A stretch of DNA of 64,000 nucleotides from an uncultured Alphaproteobacteria bacterium (lineage in GTDB: Bacteria; Pseudomonadota; Alphaproteobacteria; HIMB59; GCA-002718135): NCBI GenBank assembly GCA_902615745.1, contig CACMQB010000006.1:1-64000 (forward strand). Direction: 5' to 3'. The translations under genes were made by a program, and so were the position numbers. A model generated the notes under the pieces. That model was not told the DNA's origin. It searched no databases and was given only the letters and a program-made list of their open reading frames with translations. Positions 60,741 to 64,000 of this stretch are shown here, one piece after another. Every line of letters begins with the position of its first letter. Position 1 is the first letter of the stretch.

Positions 60741-62354
60741 TTAAATCTTATTTAAATCCTCAATAATAAATTTACTTCCAAGATTAGCAAGCATCATTAC
60801 AGGGGCATTTATATTGCCAGAAGTAATATTTGGGAAAACAGATGCGTCAGCAATCCAAAGATTCTCCATTCCATGAACTTTTAATCTTTCAGAAACAACT
60901 CCCTTTTTAGGATCTTCATCCATTTTACAAGTACCACAAGGGTGATATATAGAAACTGCATTAGATTTAAAATGATCAATCATTTCTTCTTCAGTAGCAT
61001 TTAAAAGATCATGCTTAACACTTTCATTTCTTATTTTTTTAATATTATTTGTTTTTGCCAAAACTTTTGAAAAATTAATTGCGCATTTAACATCATATAT
61101 ATCTTCTTCATGTGATAGAAAATTTGGATCAATTAATGGAGCATCTTCAAAATTAGGAGAGTTCAATGCAACTCTACCCAAACTTTTTGGTCGACAAGAA
61201 TTATAACCAATAATAAAACCATTAAATTTGTCAGTTTTTAGAAGAGGTCTTTTATTTTTATGAGTAATAGAATAAGTCAACGGATTGAAATATATCTGCA
61301 AGTTGGGATAATGATGTTTTGAATTCCAATTTACATATCCCCCAGACTGATTAATACTTAGTGATAATGGTCCTTTCCTATTATAAATATATTTTAATAC
61401 AGAAGTAATTCTGCCTGGCCAAGTTCCTAACGATTTATTTAGTGAATGATGGTGAGTTTTAAATAAATAATCTAACCCAAGATGATCCTGAAGATTTCTT
61501 CCAACATTAGAATTATCAATTACTATTTCTTTATCAAATTTTTTTAAATGTTCTTTATCACCAATACCAGAATGCATTAACAAATAAGGTGTCATTATAG
61601 AACCAGAACATAAAATTGCTCCATGAGATAAGTGTATGATTTGTTCTATTGATTTATTTTGAATTTTAATACCAGTAATTTTTTTATCTTTAATTATTAA
61701 ATTTTTAACTTGAGTATTTTCTAATATTGTAAGTCTTGGATTTTTTATTACAGGCTTTAAAAATACTTTTGATGATGAATGTCTAGTACCGTTGTAAGTA
61801 TTAATATTATAATGACCTACTTGATTTTCGATTGATGTAGTTAAATTTGTATTTTTTTTAATTCCAATTTCATTACTAGCATTAAAAAAATATTCTAAAA
61901 TTGAATGATGATGCTTACTTACATTATTTACTGGAATCTTTTCTTTTGTAAGAAATTCTTTATCATGATTTATTTGTTGCTCCATAGAACTGTATACTTT
62001 TTTTATATTTTCAAAACTCCATTCCTTATTGCTACCCCAATTTTCATAATCTGTTTCTAATCCTCTTGCATAGACCATTGCATTTATTGAGCCAGAGCCA
62101 CCTAAAACTTTACCTCTCGGATAATATATTTGCCTATTGAATAAATTATCTTGTTTTTCCGAGTAGAAGTTCCAATTAATTTTTTTATTATAAAATGTCA
62201 TTCCATAACCAAGAGGAACGTCAATGATAGGATTGTTATCTTTAGGCCCAGCCTCAATAAGGACTATATTAAAATTAGTTTTAGTCAGAAGTTTATTTGC
62301 TATTATACTTCCTGCAGAACCTGCTCCAATAATTGCTATATTAATATTATTCAA
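60741..62354 (-). CDS. GMC-family FAD oxidoreductase
   Basis: 537 residues. N-terminal FAD motif AIIGAGSAGSIIANKLL with a Glu in VLIEAGPKDN, the GMC signature YYPRGKVLGGSGSINAMVYARG, and the active-site pair in SIYHPCGTCKM (His) and SGNINAPVMML (Asn). It resembles choline and alcohol dehydrogenases. It would oxidise a hydroxyl, presumably of a sugar or amino sugar given the SIS/NagA and enolase-like neighbours. Only 1 bp separates it from the SIS gene. Confidence 0.88.
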   Translation of the reverse strand: MNNINIAIIGAGSAGSIIANKLLTKTNFNIVLIEAGPKDNNPIIDVPLGYGMTFYNKKINWNFYSEKQDNLFNRQIYYPRGKVLGGSGSINAMVYARGLETDYENWGSNKEWSFENIKKVYSSMEQQINHDKEFLTKEKIPVNNVSKHHHSILEYFFNASNEIGIKKNTNLTTSIENQVGHYNINTYNGTRHSSSKVFLKPVIKNPRLTILENTQVKNLIIKDKKITGIKIQNKSIEQIIHLSHGAILCSGSIMTPYLLMHSGIGDKEHLKKFDKEIVIDNSNVGRNLQDHLGLDYLFKTHHHSLNKSLGTWPGRITSVLKYIYNRKGPLSLSINQSGGYVNWNSKHHYPNLQIYFNPLTYSITHKNKRPLLKTDKFNGFIIGYNSCRPKSLGRVALNSPNFEDAPLIDPNFLSHEEDIYDVKCAINFSKVLAKTNNIKKIRNESVKHDLLNATEEEMIDHFKSNAVSIYHPCGTCKMDEDPKKGVVSERLKVHGMENLWIADASVFPNITSGNINAPVMMLANLGSKFIIEDLNKI

Positions 62355-62355
62355 A

Positions 62356-63378
62356 TTAGAATGTTTGTGTTACTTTAGTTAAATATCTAGGATTGTCTGG
62401 ATCTAATCCCTTTTGAAAAGAGTAATTAACTATCCATGGATAAAATTTTGATAGAACTATAATTGGATCTAACTCTATTATATCATTAGGGCTATATAGA
62501 AGTTCAGTGTTAGATTTTTTATCATAGGTTATTTCATAGTGAAGATTGGTTAATGAAATAATTTGACTAGCATCTTTTGCTACTATCATCCCACTTTTAT
62601 CTCTAAGCGATATAGTAAATAATTTGAATGAGTTTTGTATCAAGCTTTTTGGCCCATGCATTACTTCAGCACTACTGAAAGGTTCTATCATTTCTTGACA
62701 TAACTCTTTAAACTTTAAAGATATTTCATTAGAAATTGCATATCCAACACCTCTACTAATTATGTATCCATTACTTATGGTTTTATCTAATATATTTGGA
62801 TTCCATTGATTTTGATTATCTAAAATTAAATGATCACTTAACTTTTCAATTTGTTTATTAATATCTTTTTTATTAAGAGTATTAAAAACAAGCTTTAAAA
62901 TTATCAATAAAGACAAAACAAAAGTTTTTGTCGCTGCAACACTTTTTTCTTCTCCAGCATTTATATCAAAAAAATAATTGGATGTGTTTGCAATTGGGCT
63001 ATTTAAGTTATTACTTATTAATATGGTCTTTGCTCCCATTTTTTGTACCATTTTATGACATTCAACCAAATCTTCACTTTTTCCTGATTGAGAAATAATG
63101 AAAACTAATGCTCTCGAAAAATTAAATTTTGATTCTTCTAAAGTTATTATAGATGGAGGCATGCTGTACGTTGGTAGACCAAGATATTTTGCAAACATGT
63201 AAGATAAATACAGAGCAGCACAATCTGAAGTCCCCCTTGCAACAGTAACAACATAATCAATTTTTTTTTCTGATATTAAACTTGATATTTCCTGATAATT
63301 ATTTTTATCATTCAAGATAAAATGATTAATTTTATTTGGAATAGAGAGTGCTTCAGATAAAACTTTGGAACTAGACAT
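62356..63378 (-). CDS. SIS-domain amino-sugar isomerase/deaminase (GlmS C-terminal-like)
   Basis: 340 residues with two SIS domains. The first has VARGTSDCAALYLSYMFAKY and IISQSGKSEDLVE, and the AATKTFVLSLLI stretch and the SNGYIISRGVGYAISNEISLKFKELCQEM segment belong to the second. The EPFSSAEVMHGPKSLI part matches the sugar-phosphate-binding region of GlmS and of NagB-II glucosamine-6-phosphate deaminases. It overlaps nagA by 8 bp, so deamination of glucosamine-6-phosphate is the likely role. Confidence 0.88.
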   Translation of the reverse strand: MSSSKVLSEALSIPNKINHFILNDKNNYQEISSLISEKKIDYVVTVARGTSDCAALYLSYMFAKYLGLPTYSMPPSIITLEESKFNFSRALVFIISQSGKSEDLVECHKMVQKMGAKTILISNNLNSPIANTSNYFFDINAGEEKSVAATKTFVLSLLIILKLVFNTLNKKDINKQIEKLSDHLILDNQNQWNPNILDKTISNGYIISRGVGYAISNEISLKFKELCQEMIEPFSSAEVMHGPKSLIQNSFKLFTISLRDKSGMIVAKDASQIISLTNLHYEITYDKKSNTELLYSPNDIIELDPIIVLSKFYPWIVNYSFQKGLDPDNPRYLTKVTQTF

Positions 63379-64000
63379 TAATTTTTTTTCCTCTTAAATA
63401 AACTTCTTTAAGATTAAATTCTTTATCTAAAATAAGAAAATTACTTAAAAAATTTTTTTGAATTACACCGACATTGTCTAGATTCATATATTTAGAAGCA
63501 TTATAACTAGTTAAAGCGACTGCTTCTTCTAATGAAAAATTCATTGATATTAAATTTTTAAAAGTTTGATCCATAGTAACAATACTTCCTGCTAAAGTAC
63601 CGTCAGACTTAATTTTTACTGAATGATTTTCTTTTTTTATATTATTTTTTGCAAAAATATATTCTCCATCTTTCATTCCGCTAGCGTTAATAGAATCTGT
63701 TATCGCATAAAGACCAGGAATACATTTTTTTGCAATTTTTATTGCTTCTTTACTAACATGAATATTATCACAAATTATTTCAGCATATTTTCCTTTTGAA
63801 AGAGCAGCTGATAAAACTCCTGGGGATCTATGATGATTACCAGACATAGCATTATACAAATGTGTAAAACCAATTTCATGATCTTTCATAATTTTTTCAC
63901 AGCAATCAAAGTCTGCCAAAGTGTGGCCAAATTGAATCTTAATATTTAGCTTCACTAAATCATTTATAAATTCTTGCATTCCATCAATTTCTGGGGCTAA
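63371..64000 (-). CDS. nagA: N-acetylglucosamine-6-phosphate deacetylase, 5' part beyond window
   Basis: The minus-strand frame is open to the window edge, so the N-terminal ~170 residues are missing. What remains (about 210 residues) begins LAPEIDGM, then IQFGHTLADFDCCEK, GFTHLYNAMSGNHHRSPGVL, YAEIICDNIHVSKEA, and LYAITDSINASGMKDGEY. These supply His ligands (GHT, THLYNAM), the substrate-contacting Asn-Ala-Met, and the catalytic Asp (ITDS). The end is QKNFLSNFLILDKEFNLKEV. NagA removes the acetyl group of GlcNAc-6-P. The SIS gene overlaps it by 8 bp. Confidence 0.9.
   Translation of the reverse strand, partial: LAPEIDGMQEFINDLVKLNIKIQFGHTLADFDCCEKIMKDHEIGFTHLYNAMSGNHHRSPGVLSAALSKGKYAEIICDNIHVSKEAIKIAKKCIPGLYAITDSINASGMKDGEYIFAKNNIKKENHSVKIKSDGTLAGSIVTMDQTFKNLISMNFSLEEAVALTSYNASKYMNLDNVGVIQKNFLSNFLILDKEFNLKEVYLRGKKINV

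Overview
The window looks like part of the chromosome of a streamlined, AT-rich marine alphaproteobacterium (SAR11 / HIMB59 / AEGEAN-169 type; I cannot choose between these). The signs are very low GC, intergenic gaps that are mostly short or absent, the alphaproteobacterial block murA-hisG-hisD-infA-yacG-tRNA-Phe, an MntX-type manganese transporter of the kind described from marine clades, and several sugar ABC transporters with high-affinity binding proteins. There is no phage, IS element, CRISPR array or rRNA.

Layout. 1-7.6 kb: a partial amino-acid ABC permease, a family 9 glycosyltransferase, tRNA-Phe, then a minus-strand housekeeping run (yacG, infA, hisD, hisG, murA, two tiny ORFs, mntX). 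mntX is divergent from mntR, with a perfect 22-bp palindrome between them. 7.6-23.2 kb: a long minus-strand operon. In transcription order it holds a sugar-binding protein, two MalFG-type permeases, four consecutive ~720-residue ADP-ribosylglycohydrolase-family genes, an aldo/keto reductase, an MFS transporter, a nitrilase-family hydrolase and a methyltransferase. An HpcH/HpaI aldolase diverges from its promoter region. 24-31 kb: uup and a mixed cluster of glutathione-transferase-fold and small alpha/beta-barrel genes, with tRNA-Thr. 31-42.5 kb: pdxJ, a LysE exporter, M19 dipeptidase, cyclophilin, RidA, a GNAT protein, clpS-clpA, dacA, phosphomannomutase and ugd. 42.6-55.7 kb: a plus-strand sugar region in which two paralogous desaturases bracket a ribose-type ABC transporter and a ThuA / Gfo-Idh pair, followed by an alpha-glucoside-type transporter (aglEFGK). 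55.8-64 kb: a truncated GlpD, two HAD phosphatases, glycerate kinase, and an operon of enolase-superfamily, GMC oxidoreductase, SIS-domain and NagA genes.

How it fits together: the window is dominated by uptake and cytoplasmic breakdown of small glycosides, sugar acids and amino sugars. The most unusual piece is the four-copy ADP-ribosylglycohydrolase array fused to a sugar-uptake operon that has no ATPase gene of its own. I infer a catabolic route for an unidentified imported glycoside, perhaps ribosylated; the substrate cannot be read from the sequence. Each of the three complete sugar-binding-protein genes is followed by a perfect or near-perfect intercistronic hairpin, which probably sets binding protein above membrane components.
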